Source: DASQFQ01 sp963722815
Lineage (GTDB): Bacteria; Actinomycetota; Thermoleophilia; Solirubrobacterales; Solirubrobacteraceae
Direction of reading: 5' to 3'
NCBI GenBank assembly: GCA_963722815.1
Contig: CAVROM010000002.1
Location: forward strand, 62,001-126,000
DNA length: 64,000 nt
The position numbers and the translations under genes were made by a program. The notes under the pieces are model-generated. The model saw nothing but the letters and a program-made list of their open reading frames with translations. It was not told the DNA's origin and did not search any database. Shown here one piece after another: positions 9,917 to 17,275 of this stretch (within the stretch, counting starts at the first letter, position 1; each line of letters begins with the position of its first letter).

Positions 9917-10979
9917 TTGGCTGCACCGACGTCGACGTACTACCTGAGCGCCCAGCTCGTCCGCTCTTCCAGCGCATGATGAGCCTCTGCAAGCTCAAGA
10001 AGGAAGATTCGATCGTGATCGTCAGCGACCCCGACTCCAACCAGGAGTACGCCGCGTCGATGTTCGCCGCCGCGCGGTCGTTCGAGTCCGACGTCATCAG
10101 CCTCGTCCTGCCATCGCCGCCGGCGGAGCAGGCGAACTTCATCCGCACGGGCAACATCTCCTCGACGATCGTCGCCAACTCCAAGCTCGCGCTGGACTTC
10201 CTCAAGATGGCCGACTTCGTCGTCGACATCACGTCGGTCGGGCTCCTCCACACGAAGGAGCAAGTCGCCGTGCTCGAGTCGGGCACGCGGATGCTGATGG
10301 TCCACGATCCCGTCGAGGCGCTGGGCGCATGTTCCCCACCGAGGAGGACCGCGAGCTGGTCAAGCGCCACGCCGCGCGATTGCGCGAGGCGAAGACGATC
10401 CGGCTCGAGTCCGACAACGGCACCGACGCCTGGTTCGACAAGACCGACCAGCCGGTGATCGAGCAGTGGGGCTTCACCGACGAGCCAGGTCGCTGGGACC
10501 ACTGGCCGGGCGCCTTCCAGTACACCGCGCCCACCGAGGGCGTCGGCGAGGGCGTGGTCGTCATCGAGCCCGGCGACATCTGGTACCCGCCGAAGACGTA
10601 CATCACGGAGCCGGTGAAGATCACCTTCGAGAAGGGCTTCGCGACCAAGATCGAGGGCGGCGTCGACGCGCGCAACATCCGCGAGTACATCGAGGCCTGG
10701 GACGATCCCGAGGGCTTCGCCATGTCACACCTCGGCTGGGGCACGCACAAGCGCGGGCTGTGGAACTCGATCATGTTCCAGGACCCGCTCGACATCATCG
10801 GGCAGGACGGGCGGACCGCCTGGGGCAACACGCTGTTCGCGCTGGGCTCGAACGTGACGTTCGGCGGCACCCGCACCACGGGCTGCCACCAGGACTTCGC
10901 GATGCGCGGCTGCCGCCTCTATCTCGATGACGAGCTGATCGCCGACAGCGGCCGCGTGATCCCGGACTACCTGCAGTGA
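9917..10979 (+). CDS. nicX: 2,5-dihydroxypyridine 5,6-dioxygenase-like protein, copy 2 (two frameshifts)
   Basis: About 354 residues, clearly paralogous to the product of 638-1691: both contain the motifs PGRWDHWP, EPGDIWYP/APGDIVFP and HxGWG. The iron ligands are kept: SHLGWG (His 10728-10730) and GCHQDFAMR (His 10887-10889, Asp 10893-10895). The start is TTG at 9917 (MAAPTSTYYLSAQL), chosen because GGAGGAGGA lies six bases upstream. One base is missing near 9955 (joining QLVR to LFQRMMSL) and one frame change occurs near 10325 before MFPTEEDRE. It could be a second dioxygenase with different specificity or a partner subunit of the first. TGA overlaps the GTG of the next gene. Confidence 0.8.
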
Positions 10980-11650
10980 CCCCCGAGGAGACCGCGTCCG
11001 TCTACGCCCGTAGCGGGATCGGCCACCGGGTCGGGTTCGGCGACCGTGCCGCGCTGGTGGTCGTCGATCTCCAGAACGGGTTCACCGACCTCGCCTGCCC
11101 GGTCGGCGGCGAGCTGGGGGAGGTGATCTCGGCGAGCGCGACGCTGCTCGCCGAGTGCCGGCGGCGCGAGCTCCCCGTCGCCTTCACCGCGGTCGGGTTC
11201 GACGCCGCGGAGCGCGACGCGCTGCCGTGGCTGCGCAAGATGCCCGGGCTGAAGGCGCTCGAGGCCGGCACGCACTGGTGCGAGGTCGACCAGCGGGTCG
11301 CGCCCGGGCCGGGCGAGCCCGTGTACGTCAAGCGCGCGTCCTCGGCGTTCTTCGGCACGCCGCTGCTGACCTTCCTGACCTCGCGGCGCGTCGACACCCT
11401 GATCGTCATCGGCTGCGTCACGAGCGGGTGCGTGCGCGCGACGACGATCGACGCCGTCTCGCACGGCTTCCGCACGATCGTGCCGGAGGAGTGCGTGGGC
11501 GACCGGGCGGAGGTCCCGCACTCCACGAACCTGTTCGACATCGACGCGAAGTACGCGGACGTGCTGCCCCTGGAGGAGGTGCTCGCCTCACTCCAGACCG
11601 CCGAGGCCGGGCGCGCGCCCCGGACGGTGCCGTCACCTGGACTCGTATGA
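10976..11650 (+). CDS. nicF: Isochorismatase-family amidohydrolase, probable maleamate amidase (NicF-like)
   Basis: 224 residues, cysteine hydrolase fold. Catalytic Asp in VVVDLQNGFTD, Lys in VKRASSAFFGT, and Cys (11429-11431) in GCVTSGCVRATTIDA after the cis-peptide VIGCVTS. Members include nicotinamidase, N-carbamoylsarcosine amidase and maleamate amidohydrolase. The position between NicX and the regulator in a cluster that also has maleate isomerase points to maleamate to maleate plus ammonia. The reading frame is intact, so the error-rich zone ends before it. GTG at 10976 overlaps the upstream stop. Confidence 0.85.
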   Translation: MTPEETASVYARSGIGHRVGFGDRAALVVVDLQNGFTDLACPVGGELGEVISASATLLAECRRRELPVAFTAVGFDAAERDALPWLRKMPGLKALEAGTHWCEVDQRVAPGPGEPVYVKRASSAFFGTPLLTFLTSRRVDTLIVIGCVTSGCVRATTIDAVSHGFRTIVPEECVGDRAEVPHSTNLFDIDAKYADVLPLEEVLASLQTAEAGRAPRTVPSPGLV

Positions 11651-11651
11651 T
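11646..11651 (+). promoter_or_regulatory. Leaderless-type -10 box TATGAT for the GntR gene
   Basis: TATGAT overlaps the nicF stop codon and is followed by six bases (CGGGCC) and the GTG of the regulator. A transcript starting 6-7 bases after a -10 box would begin at the start codon. No Shine-Dalgarno sequence is present, which fits a leaderless mRNA and lets the regulator be made independently of the cluster. Confidence 0.5.
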
Positions 11652-11657
11652 CGGGCC

Positions 11658-12311
11658 GTGAGCGACGCCGACATCGTCCGGTTGCCGTCGCTGCCGGATG
11701 TCATCTACGAGCGCCTGCGGCAGGAGATCGCCACCGGACAGCTGCAGCCGGGGCCGCTCAAGCTCCGCCCGCTGGCCGAGCGCTTCGGCACGAGCCCGAT
11801 CCCGGTCCGCGAGGCGCTGCGGCGGCTCAAGGCCGACCGCCTCGTCTCATTCCTCGGCAACCGTGCGATCCGCGTCAACGAGGTCTCGGCCAAGGAGCTC
11901 GACGAGGTGTTCGCGATCCGCGCCGAGCTGGAATCGCTCGCGCTGCGGCTGGCGATCCCGGCGCTGGCCGAGCCGGAGCGCGTCGCCGCGCTCGAGCAGT
12001 TGATGGACCGCATGGACGAGCAGGTGGACGACTCGGCCGCGTGGCGCGCGACCAACGAGGAGTTCCACTACGCGCTCTACGAGGCCGCGGAGTCGGCCCG
12101 CCTGCTCGGCCTCATCCACAACCTGTGGATCGTCGTCGAGCCCTATCTCCGCATGTACGTGCGCTCTCTCCCGGGCCGGCGCGAGTCGCAGAAGCAGCAC
12201 CGGGAGATGGTCGCCCACGTCCTGGCGGGCGACGCCGCGGCCGCCGAGGCGGTCCTGCGCGAGCACCTCGAGGGCACACGCCTCGTCGTGCTCGATGAGA
12301 TGTCCCGCTGA
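11658..12311 (+). CDS. GntR-family (FadR/FCD subfamily) transcription regulator
   Basis: 217 residues. N-terminal winged helix: VIYERLRQEIATGQLQPG, LAERFGTSPIPVREALRRL, GNRAIRVNEVS. The C-terminal all-helical FCD ligand domain begins at DEVFAIRAELESLALRLA and contains NEEFHYALYEAA and a later QKQHREMV, giving the Asp/His residues that bind metal or carboxylate in FCD domains. It is probably the local regulator of the pyridine cluster, sensing a pathway acid. Candidate operators are the ATATGATAT boxes at 604 and 9872 and the similar sequence in the permease promoter at 12370. No Shine-Dalgarno; see the -10 box at 11646. Confidence 0.88.
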   Translation: MSDADIVRLPSLPDVIYERLRQEIATGQLQPGPLKLRPLAERFGTSPIPVREALRRLKADRLVSFLGNRAIRVNEVSAKELDEVFAIRAELESLALRLAIPALAEPERVAALEQLMDRMDEQVDDSAAWRATNEEFHYALYEAAESARLLGLIHNLWIVVEPYLRMYVRSLPGRRESQKQHREMVAHVLAGDAAAAEAVLREHLEGTRLVVLDEMSR

Positions 12312-12352
12312 ACCCAGCTGCAGAGCCAAATCCACGGGTCAGGGTTTCCCGT

Positions 12353-12381
12353 TTGACCACTCGTGCTATTTGATATATGAC
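12353..12381 (+). promoter_or_regulatory. Sigma-70-type promoter of the NCS1 permease gene
   Basis: TTGACC (12353-12358), a 17-base spacer and TATGAC (12376-12381) make a near-consensus promoter. The start point should fall near 12388, leaving a 30-base leader with the ribosome site GGAGAGGAG before ATG 12419. The -10 region lies in GATATATGAC, which resembles the boxes at 604 and 9872, so the same regulator may bind here. TTTGACC also pairs with the upstream GGGTCA across GGGTTTCCC (weak hairpin). Confidence 0.7.
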
Positions 12382-12418
12382 TTATCTCCTCACGCTTTCC
12401 AGGAGAGGAGCGCAGGTC

Positions 12419-13918
12419 ATGGGGGGTAGCGCCGTCGGGTCCGTCGCGCCGGTCGTACCGAGCGACGCTTTGCAGGTCGGGACCATCGAGACGCACGGGG
12501 TCGACTACATCCCGGCGGCGGAGCGGAAGTCGCATCCACGCAATCTCGCCTGGGCCATGTTCGGACCGCAGTTCGGCTTCGGGAACATGTTCTTCGGATC
12601 GCTGGTGATCGTGTTCGGGCTGGGCTGGTGGAGCGGCGTGACGGCGATCCTCGTCGGCACCACCCTCGGGTCGCTGATCTTCGCCGGGATGGCGATCATG
12701 GCGCCGAAGTCGGGCACCAACAACGCGACCACCAGCGGCGCGTTCTTCGGCATCACCGGGCGCTATCTGGGCTCCGCGCTCAGCATCATGATCGCGCTCG
12801 GCTTCACCGCGATCCTCGTCTGGACCTCGGGCCAGACCGTGATGGTGGTGTTCGACCGCATCTTCGGCTTCGGGACCGGGGACACGCAGCTGTCGATCTA
12901 CATGGCGTTCCTCGCGATCACGGCGTTCGCCGTCGCCATCTACGGCCACGACACGATCGCCTCGATGTTCAAGATCATCTCGATCTCGAGCTTCGTGGTC
13001 TGCGTCCTGTCGGTGATCGTGCTGTCGGACAAGTTCCACGCGGTGTCCGGCGGCGAGTACGCGCTCGGCAAGTTCTGGGCGACCTGGGTGCTCGGCGTCG
13101 TCGTGGTCGCCTCGCTACCGATCTCCTGGGGCCCGTTCATCGGCGACTACGGGCGCTACATCCCGGCCAGCGCGAGCTCGCGCGAGTGCGCCGGTTGGGC
13201 GTTCCTGGGCATGTTCGGCGGCTGCCTGATCTCGCTGCTGATCGGCGCCTACGTGACGACCACGTTCAAGGACCCCGGCACGCTGCTCGCCACCGGCTAC
13301 CCGACGGTGGCGCCGCTGTGGCTCGCGATCCTGCTCATGTTCACCGCGGGCGGCCTGTCGAACATCGAGAGCGCGACGATGTCGATCTACAACGCCGGCA
13401 TCGACCTGCAGTCGATCCTGTGGCGCTTCAGCCGCACGCTGCTCACCGCGGTGATCAGCGTCGTGGCGCTCGTCGTCTCCTACGGGGCGCTGATCGGCTA
13501 CGACGCGATCTCCTCGGTCGAGGCGTTCGTCACGCTGATCCTCGCGTTCGTGACGCCGTGGCTGGTGATCCTCGTGGTCGGCCATCTGTACCGCCGCGGC
13601 CGGTACTACACGCTCGACGTCCAGGCCTTCCGCGTGCCGGGTGAGAAGGGCGCCTACTGGTTCAACGGCGGGTTCAACCCGCGCGCGTGGATCGCGTGGC
13701 TGGCCGCCTCGGGCGTCGGCCTGCTGTTCACGGAGACGTCGATCATCACCGGCCCGCTGCCGAAGCACATCGACAACATCGACCTGAGCTTCACGAGCGC
13801 GGCGATCGTGGGCGGGGTCGTCTACTACGTGCTGCTGCGGGTCTGGCCCGAGCGGGGGGTAGTGCCGGGCGACGAGCCGGCGCCTGGGGCGCCGCGCACG
13901 CTCGGGATGGCGGAGTAG
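12419..13918 (+). CDS. NCS1-family permease (cytosine/purine/hydantoin type)
   Basis: 499 residues with about twelve hydrophobic helices. The NCS1 pattern is clear: HPRNLAWAMFGPQFGFGNM, a Gly-rich TM1-2 region, PKSGTNNATTSGAFFG, PISWGPFIGDYGRYIP, NIESATMSIYNAGIDLQ. These sodium- or proton-coupled carriers take up nucleobases, hydantoins and, in yeast Tpn1, pyridoxine, itself a 3-hydroxypyridine. Here it most likely imports the pyridine substrate. ATG 12419 is preferred over an in-frame ATG at 12377 because the latter overlaps the promoter -10 and lacks a ribosome site. A hairpin follows the stop. Confidence 0.88.
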   Translation: MGGSAVGSVAPVVPSDALQVGTIETHGVDYIPAAERKSHPRNLAWAMFGPQFGFGNMFFGSLVIVFGLGWWSGVTAILVGTTLGSLIFAGMAIMAPKSGTNNATTSGAFFGITGRYLGSALSIMIALGFTAILVWTSGQTVMVVFDRIFGFGTGDTQLSIYMAFLAITAFAVAIYGHDTIASMFKIISISSFVVCVLSVIVLSDKFHAVSGGEYALGKFWATWVLGVVVVASLPISWGPFIGDYGRYIPASASSRECAGWAFLGMFGGCLISLLIGAYVTTTFKDPGTLLATGYPTVAPLWLAILLMFTAGGLSNIESATMSIYNAGIDLQSILWRFSRTLLTAVISVVALVVSYGALIGYDAISSVEAFVTLILAFVTPWLVILVVGHLYRRGRYYTLDVQAFRVPGEKGAYWFNGGFNPRAWIAWLAASGVGLLFTETSIITGPLPKHIDNIDLSFTSAAIVGGVVYYVLLRVWPERGVVPGDEPAPGAPRTLGMAE

Positions 13919-13926
13919 GGCTCGGG

Positions 13927-13953
13927 GCGCCGGCGGCTCCTGGCCGCCGGCGC
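13927..13953. terminator. Bidirectional hairpin between convergent permease and uppP
   Basis: GCGCCGGCGG and CCGCCGGCGC form a perfect 10-bp stem with a 7-base loop in the 40-base gap between two convergent stops. There is no T-tract, as is common in GC-rich actinobacterial terminators. It is the only ordinary short terminator I find between convergent genes in this window. Confidence 0.7.
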
Positions 13954-13958
13954 TGGTC

Positions 13959-14774
13959 CTAGCTGATCGCGCCGGCCGCGACCAGCGCGAGCACGAGCGT
14001 GCCGAGCGCCACGCGATAGGCGACGAAGACCGCCGTCGAGTGGTTGCCGAGGTAGCGGAGCAGGAACGCGATCGACCAGTAGCCGACCGCGAACGCCACC
14101 AACGTCGCAATCGCGGTCGGGATCGCTGCGGCGCCGGTGCCGTCGCCGACGTGGCGCAGCTCGAACAGGCCGGAGAGCACGACGGCGGGGACCGAGAGCA
14201 GGAACGAGTAGCGCGCCGCGTCGACGCGGTTGAAGCCGAGGAACAGCGCCCCGGTCAGGGTCGCGCCCGAGCGCGAGACGCCCGGGACGAGCGCGCACGC
14301 CTGGGCGATGCCGACGATGATGCCGTCGCGGGCCGTGAAGGAGTCGAGCCCGCGCGTGTGGGTCGCGACCTTCTCGGCCAGCAACAACAGGAGACCGAGC
14401 GCGATCAGCGTGCATCCGATCAGCGTCAGGTCGCGCGCGCCGGTCTCGATCTGGTCCTTGAAGATCAGCCCGAAGACCCCGATCGGGATCGTGCCGATGA
14501 TGATGTAGACGCCGAGCCGGAAGTCGAGCGTGCGCCGCACCTCGGGCCGGCGCAGGCCGACGAGCAGGGCGCTCGCGATCCGCCACAGCTCGTGGCGGAA
14601 GTAGAGGAGCACGGCGGCCATCGTCCCGAGCTGCACGACGGCCGTGAAGGCCGCGCCCGGGTCCTCCCAGCCGGCGAAGGCGGGCACGATCCGCAGGTGC
14701 GCGGTGCTCGAGATCGGGAGGAACTCGGTCAGCCCCTGGACGATCCCGAGGACGATCGCCTCGAACGCGTTCAC
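13959..14774 (-). CDS. uppP: Undecaprenyl-diphosphatase UppP (BacA)
   Basis: 271 residues, polytopic membrane protein. Signatures EFLPISSTAHL near the N-terminus and PGVSRSGAT in the middle hold the catalytic Glu, Ser and Arg of the BacA-type phosphatase that regenerates undecaprenyl phosphate for peptidoglycan synthesis, on the outer face of the membrane. The start is GTG (MNAFEAIVLGIVQGLTE), overlapping the stop of the short-chain dehydrogenase upstream by four bases, so the two are cotranscribed. Over-expression of this family gives bacitracin tolerance in other bacteria. Confidence 0.95.
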   Translation of the reverse strand: MNAFEAIVLGIVQGLTEFLPISSTAHLRIVPAFAGWEDPGAAFTAVVQLGTMAAVLLYFRHELWRIASALLVGLRRPEVRRTLDFRLGVYIIIGTIPIGVFGLIFKDQIETGARDLTLIGCTLIALGLLLLLAEKVATHTRGLDSFTARDGIIVGIAQACALVPGVSRSGATLTGALFLGFNRVDAARYSFLLSVPAVVLSGLFELRHVGDGTGAAAIPTAIATLVAFAVGYWSIAFLLRYLGNHSTAVFVAYRVALGTLVLALVAAGAIS

Positions 14775-15511
14775 CGCGCCGTCCAGCCCAGGTCCATCGT
14801 CACCGGCGCGCCGCTGAACGCGCGCCCGTCGGGGCCGAGCAGGAAGGCCACCACGCCGGCGACCTCCTCCGGCTCGATCAGCCGCTTGACCGCGTGCGGC
14901 GCGAGGATGACCTGCTCGAGCGCCTCCTCCTCGGAGACGCCATGGGCCTTGGCCTGGTCGGGGATCTGGCCCTCCACCAGCGGCGTGCGGACGAAGCCGG
15001 GGCAGACCGCGCTGGCGAGGATGCCGTGCTCGGCGCCCTCCAGCGCGAGCGTCCGCACCAGGCCGAGCACGCCGTGCTTGGCGGCGACGTAGCCGGCCTT
15101 GTAGGGCGAGGCCGCCAGCGCGTGCGCGGAGGCGATCGCCACGTAGCGCCCGTCGCCGCTCTCCACCAGGTCCGCCCAGGCGTAGCGCGCAAGCAGGAAC
15201 GGGCTGGTCAGCAGCAGCGCGATCAGGCCGTCCCAGCGGTCTTCGGGGAACTCGCCGATCGGCGCGACGTGCTGGAAGCCCGCGTTGGGGACCACCGCGT
15301 CGAGGCGGCCGAACTCCTTCACCGCCGCGTCGACGGCGCCGCGGTTGCCCTCGCGGGTGGTCAGATCGGCGGCGTGGGGCACGCCGGGCCCGTCGTCGGC
15401 GGGCTCGAGGTCGACCGCGAGCACGCCCCAGCCGTCGCTGATCAGGCGGTCTGCGATGGCGCGGCCGATCCCTCCGGCCGCTCCCGTCACGATGGCGGAG
15501 CGCTCAGGCAT
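14771..15511 (-). CDS. Short-chain dehydrogenase, 3-hydroxybutyrate dehydrogenase-like
   Basis: 246 residues from the ATG at 15511 (MPERSAIVTGAAGGIGRA). Rossmann motif TGAAGGIG; NAG in VVPNAGF; catalytic Ser in AIASAHA; YxxxK as YVAAK; CPGFVRTPLV after it. The second half with VEGQIPDQAKAHGVSEEEALEQV is typical of D-3-hydroxybutyrate dehydrogenases, which oxidise 3-hydroxybutyrate to acetoacetate with NAD. The upstream in-frame extension (MTPIARVNQ) has no SDR homology. It overlaps uppP by GTGA; no functional link is evident. Confidence 0.8.
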   Translation of the reverse strand: MPERSAIVTGAAGGIGRAIADRLISDGWGVLAVDLEPADDGPGVPHAADLTTREGNRGAVDAAVKEFGRLDAVVPNAGFQHVAPIGEFPEDRWDGLIALLLTSPFLLARYAWADLVESGDGRYVAIASAHALAASPYKAGYVAAKHGVLGLVRTLALEGAEHGILASAVCPGFVRTPLVEGQIPDQAKAHGVSEEEALEQVILAPHAVKRLIEPEEVAGVVAFLLGPDGRAFSGAPVTMDLGWTAR

Positions 15512-15543
15512 CGCCGGTGGGTGTAGCAGGCCTTGGTTAACTC

Positions 15544-16644
15544 GTGCGATGGGAGTCACCGAACGCGAGCGCCTGTCACCCGGATGCGTTTCGCCTGCCC
15601 GTGGAGAAGATCCGCGAGGGCTACTACTCCGACGTCTACTTCAACTACGCGAAGGCGACGCTGGAGCTGGAGGGCCGTCAGCCGCGGGTCCTGATGCAGG
15701 TCTTCCAGCGCAAGGAGTCGATCCTCGGCGGGGTCGACGAGGCGATCGCGATCCTGCGCCAGTGCGCGGGCCGCCGCCGCCCGGACGGCTCGTGGGAGGA
15801 CGGCTGGGAGCAGCTCGAGGTGCACGCGCTGCACGAGGGCGACGAGATCGGGCCGTGGGAGACGGTGATGACGATCGAGGGCGACTACTCGCTGTTCGCC
15901 CACCTCGAGACCGTCTACCTCGGCACGATGGCGCGCCGCACGCTGATCATGCGCAACGTCCGCGAGGTCGTCGAGGCGTCGGGCGGCAAGCCGATCCTGT
16001 ACTTCCCCGCCCGCCACGACCACTGGCTGGTGCAGACCGGCGACGGCTGGGCGGCGCACGTCGCGGGCGCGATCGGCGTCTCGACCGACGCGCAGGCGTC
16101 GTGGTGGGGCGGCCGCGGCGTCGGCACCGTGCCGCACGCGCTGATCGCGGCCTTCGACGGCGACACCGTCGCCGCGGCGCGCGCGTTCACGCGCAACTTC
16201 GGCGACCAGATGCACGTGACCGTGCTGGTCGACTTCACCAACGACTCGGTGCCGACCGCGCTCGAGGTCGCCGAAGCGCTCGGCCCCGACCTCTGGGGCG
16301 TGCGGCTCGACACCTCCGACGCGCTCGCCGACCTCGAGCTGCAGCGCCGGCACGGGCTGACGGCGGCGCACGGCGTCGACGCCGAGCTCGTCCACCTCGT
16401 GCGCGACGCGCTCGACGAGGCCGGCCACCCGAACGTGCAGATCGTCGCCTCCGGCGGCTTCAACGCCGACCGCATCCGCGCCTTCGAGGCCGCGCGCGTG
16501 CCGGTCGACGCCTACGGCGTGGGCTCCGCGCTGATCCGCGGCTCCAACGACTTCACCGCCGACGTCGTGCTCGTCGACGGGCGCCCGTGCGCGAAGGTCG
16601 GGCGCGAGCACCGCCCGAACCCGAGGCTCAGCCCGGTCCGCTGA
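15544..16644 (+). CDS. pncB: Nicotinate phosphoribosyltransferase
   Basis: 366 residues. Makes nicotinate mononucleotide from nicotinate and PRPP, the salvage entry to NAD. Conserved parts include YYSDVYFNYAK near the start, YLGTMARRTLIMRNVREVVEA, the phosphate-binding stretch STDAQASWWGGRGVGTVPHA, VRLDTSDALADLE and VASGGFNADRIRAFE. GTG 15544 is the longest sensible start; the next in-frame start, GTG 15601, would cut into the N-terminal domain. It faces and overlaps pcm by 17 bases at the 3' end. With pncA at 17259 it completes nicotinamide to NaMN salvage. Confidence 0.9.
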   Translation: MRWESPNASACHPDAFRLPVEKIREGYYSDVYFNYAKATLELEGRQPRVLMQVFQRKESILGGVDEAIAILRQCAGRRRPDGSWEDGWEQLEVHALHEGDEIGPWETVMTIEGDYSLFAHLETVYLGTMARRTLIMRNVREVVEASGGKPILYFPARHDHWLVQTGDGWAAHVAGAIGVSTDAQASWWGGRGVGTVPHALIAAFDGDTVAAARAFTRNFGDQMHVTVLVDFTNDSVPTALEVAEALGPDLWGVRLDTSDALADLELQRRHGLTAAHGVDAELVHLVRDALDEAGHPNVQIVASGGFNADRIRAFEAARVPVDAYGVGSALIRGSNDFTADVVLVDGRPCAKVGREHRPNPRLSPVR

Positions 16645-17275
16645 TCAGCGGCACGAACCGCACGCGCTCGTGGGCGGAGCGCTCCAGCTCCCCGCCGGCG
16701 GTGCGGCGCAGGCGGATCAACCGCTGGTCGCCGTCGTCGACCGGGCCGACCAGCCGCCCGCCGGGGGCGAGCTGGCCGGCCAGCGCCTCCGGCAGCCGCC
16801 CCATCGCGGCCGCGACGTTGATCGCGTCGTAGGGCGCGCACGCCGGGTGGCCGAGCGTGCCGTCGCCGACCAGCAGCGTGACGTTCTCCACCCCCGCGGC
16901 GGCGAGGCTCGCCGCCGCCCGGTCCGACAGCCCGGGGTGGCGCTCGACCGTCCACACGTGGCGCACGAGCCGCGCCAGCACCGCGGCGTGGTAGCCGGAA
17001 CCGGTGCCGACGTCGAGCACGCGGTCCGCGCTCGACAGCTCGAGCAGCTCGCACATCCGCGCCACCACCAGCGGCTGCGAGATCGTCTGCCCCGAGCCGA
17101 TCGGCAGCGCGACGTTGTCCCACGCCTCGGCGGCCCGGCGGGCGGGGACGAAGCGATCGCGCGGGACCGCCCCGATCGCCTCCAGCACGCGCGCGTCGGA
17201 GACGTAGGGGCGCAGCCGCGCGAGCAGCTGCTCGCGCGGGTCGTCGCTCGGCGGCGGCTTACGCCACGGTCGCAC
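16628..17275 (-). CDS. pcm: Protein-L-isoaspartate O-methyltransferase
   Basis: 215 residues. It repairs isoaspartyl residues in aged proteins with S-adenosylmethionine. Signatures: VPRDRFVP, NVALPIGSGQTISQPLVVARM (the PCM-specific Ser in TISQP), SAM motif VLDVGTGSGYHAAVLA, and VGDGTLG after it. GTG start at 17275. The 5' end overlaps the 3' end of pncA by 17 bases, so it lies downstream in the same minus-strand operon (17259-19673). Confidence 0.93.
   Translation of the reverse strand: MRPWRKPPPSDDPREQLLARLRPYVSDARVLEAIGAVPRDRFVPARRAAEAWDNVALPIGSGQTISQPLVVARMCELLELSSADRVLDVGTGSGYHAAVLARLVRHVWTVERHPGLSDRAAASLAAAGVENVTLLVGDGTLGHPACAPYDAINVAAAMGRLPEALAGQLAPGGRLVGPVDDGDQRLIRLRRTAGGELERSAHERVRFVPLISGPG

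Noticed and set aside
900..10330. Programmed frameshifting or true pseudogenes
   Set aside because: The breaks number dozens, lie in several unrelated genes and repeat the same short insertions; no slippery-site pattern. Error is the simpler reading, though not proven.
638..10979. Leucyl aminopeptidase (M29) genes
   Set aside because: The fold matches, but the HxGWG and CHxD iron-site motifs and the NicD/E/F context fit dihydroxypyridine dioxygenase.
10976..11650. Second nicotinamidase
   Set aside because: It lacks the DxHxxxH metal motif seen in pncA at 17259 and sits between NicX and the cluster regulator.
12377..12418. Upstream ATG start for the NCS1 permease
   Set aside because: It lies inside the promoter -10 element and has no ribosome site; ATG 12419 has GGAGAGGAG at proper spacing.
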